Assembly: GCA_900239685.1 (NCBI GenBank)
Contig: OENT01000558.1
Location: 34,388-98,387, forward strand
From: Rotaria macrura
Lineage: Eukaryota > Rotifera > Eurotatoria > Philodinida > Philodinidae
Reading direction: 5' to 3'
DNA: 64,000 nucleotides
Both the position numbers and the translations under genes were made by a program. A model generated the notes under the pieces. The model had not been told where the DNA came from, ran no database searches, and saw only the letters and a program-made list of their open reading frames with translations. Position 1 is the first letter of the stretch. Each line of letters starts with the position of its first letter. Below, piece after piece: positions 63,616-64,000 of the stretch.

Positions 63616-64000
63616 GTGGCATTTTATTCTAGGGGAGGGGTTTATTAACAACCGACACACTGATTTTTTATGTAAAGAATGTCAGGTGAAATTAAATAGT
63701 TTTCAAAATACTTGAAAAGCTAAAACTGGAAAGTTTAGATTGAAGGATAATGCTTCTTTATGCTCAACTTTAATTAAAATTTAGCTAAATTTACAAAAAT
63801 TTAGAGAGCGCAAGTATTTTCGATAGAAACCAAACGAAATTTGGGAAGATGTATACTTTGTAACTTTTCCCTCTAGCAATACAGTCTGTCAATAAGTGTT
63901 CTACCAAAAATAAATCATGATGAGTAGATTTTTTTCGATACCTATTGTGCTTGAATTTAAGCCCCTTGAGATGTTATTGTATGCAGCTAGCTCAATGCCA

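Larger units (their letters stand above)
62017..64000. other. Region upstream of the FG-GAP gene, no gene recognised
   Basis: This should hold the missing 5' exon(s) and promoter of the FG-GAP gene, but I found no exon with a signal peptide and a donor of fitting phase. A palindrome plus 10-bp tandem repeats occupy 62976-63063, and a direct-repeat structure 63232-63615. The 109-codon open frame at 63280-63609 is made of homopolymer-rich DNA and is unlikely to be a gene. Confidence 0.5.

Noticed and set aside
1-64000. CRISPR arrays, bacterial operons or a prophage
   Set aside because: The intron-rich eukaryotic genes rule out a prokaryotic origin and no regularly spaced direct-repeat array was found.

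Overview
The window looks like animal nuclear DNA, most likely from a bdelloid rotifer. It is AT-rich. Its genes are split by many introns of about 47-70 bp with GT-AG ends. It carries a single-exon GPCR and a very large FG-GAP/VCBS-repeat protein, both common in bdelloids. The class is inferred from gene style and composition; no marker gene fixes the genus.

Layout. Positions 1-8736 are gene-poor, with small hairpin-type repeats. A rhodopsin-like GPCR lies at 8737-9654 (+) and a small Ly6/three-finger GPI-type protein at 13130-13549 (-). An SLC41/MgtE-type Mg2+ transporter (14837-21113, -, 12 exons) and myosin VI (21407-33799, +, 28 exons) are divergent, sharing a 293-bp promoter region with TATA-like boxes facing both ways. 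Myosin VI is followed after 319 bp by SEC63 (34119-40206, +, 19 exons), with a poly(A) signal and a splice-acceptor-like site tightly spaced between them. A plasma-membrane-type Na+/H+ exchanger follows (41342-47145, +, 11 exons). An unnamed protein with one ankyrin-like unit is at 49854-51792 (-). A 3.1-kb long-terminal-inverted-repeat transposon with a damaged Tc1/mariner-like transposase occupies 53769-56855. It sits just downstream of a ~34-repeat FG-GAP protein (56924-62008, -, N-terminus not found). The last 2 kb holds short tandem and direct repeats.

The exon models were built by hand from splice sites and reading phase. For SLC41, SEC63, NHE, the Ly6 protein and the ankyrin-like protein the summed exon lengths are exact multiples of three. 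Myosin VI is one base short, and the deficit is confined to exon 3.

The genes do not form one pathway: they are separate housekeeping functions (ER translocation, actin motor, ion and Mg2+ transport) plus lineage-expanded surface proteins. The most unusual content is the mobile and repeat DNA. Three unrelated hairpin-type elements are each built from one short motif repeated in both orientations. The long-TIR transposon has near-identical 550-bp arms around a transposase with several lesions. No new multi-gene system was recognised.
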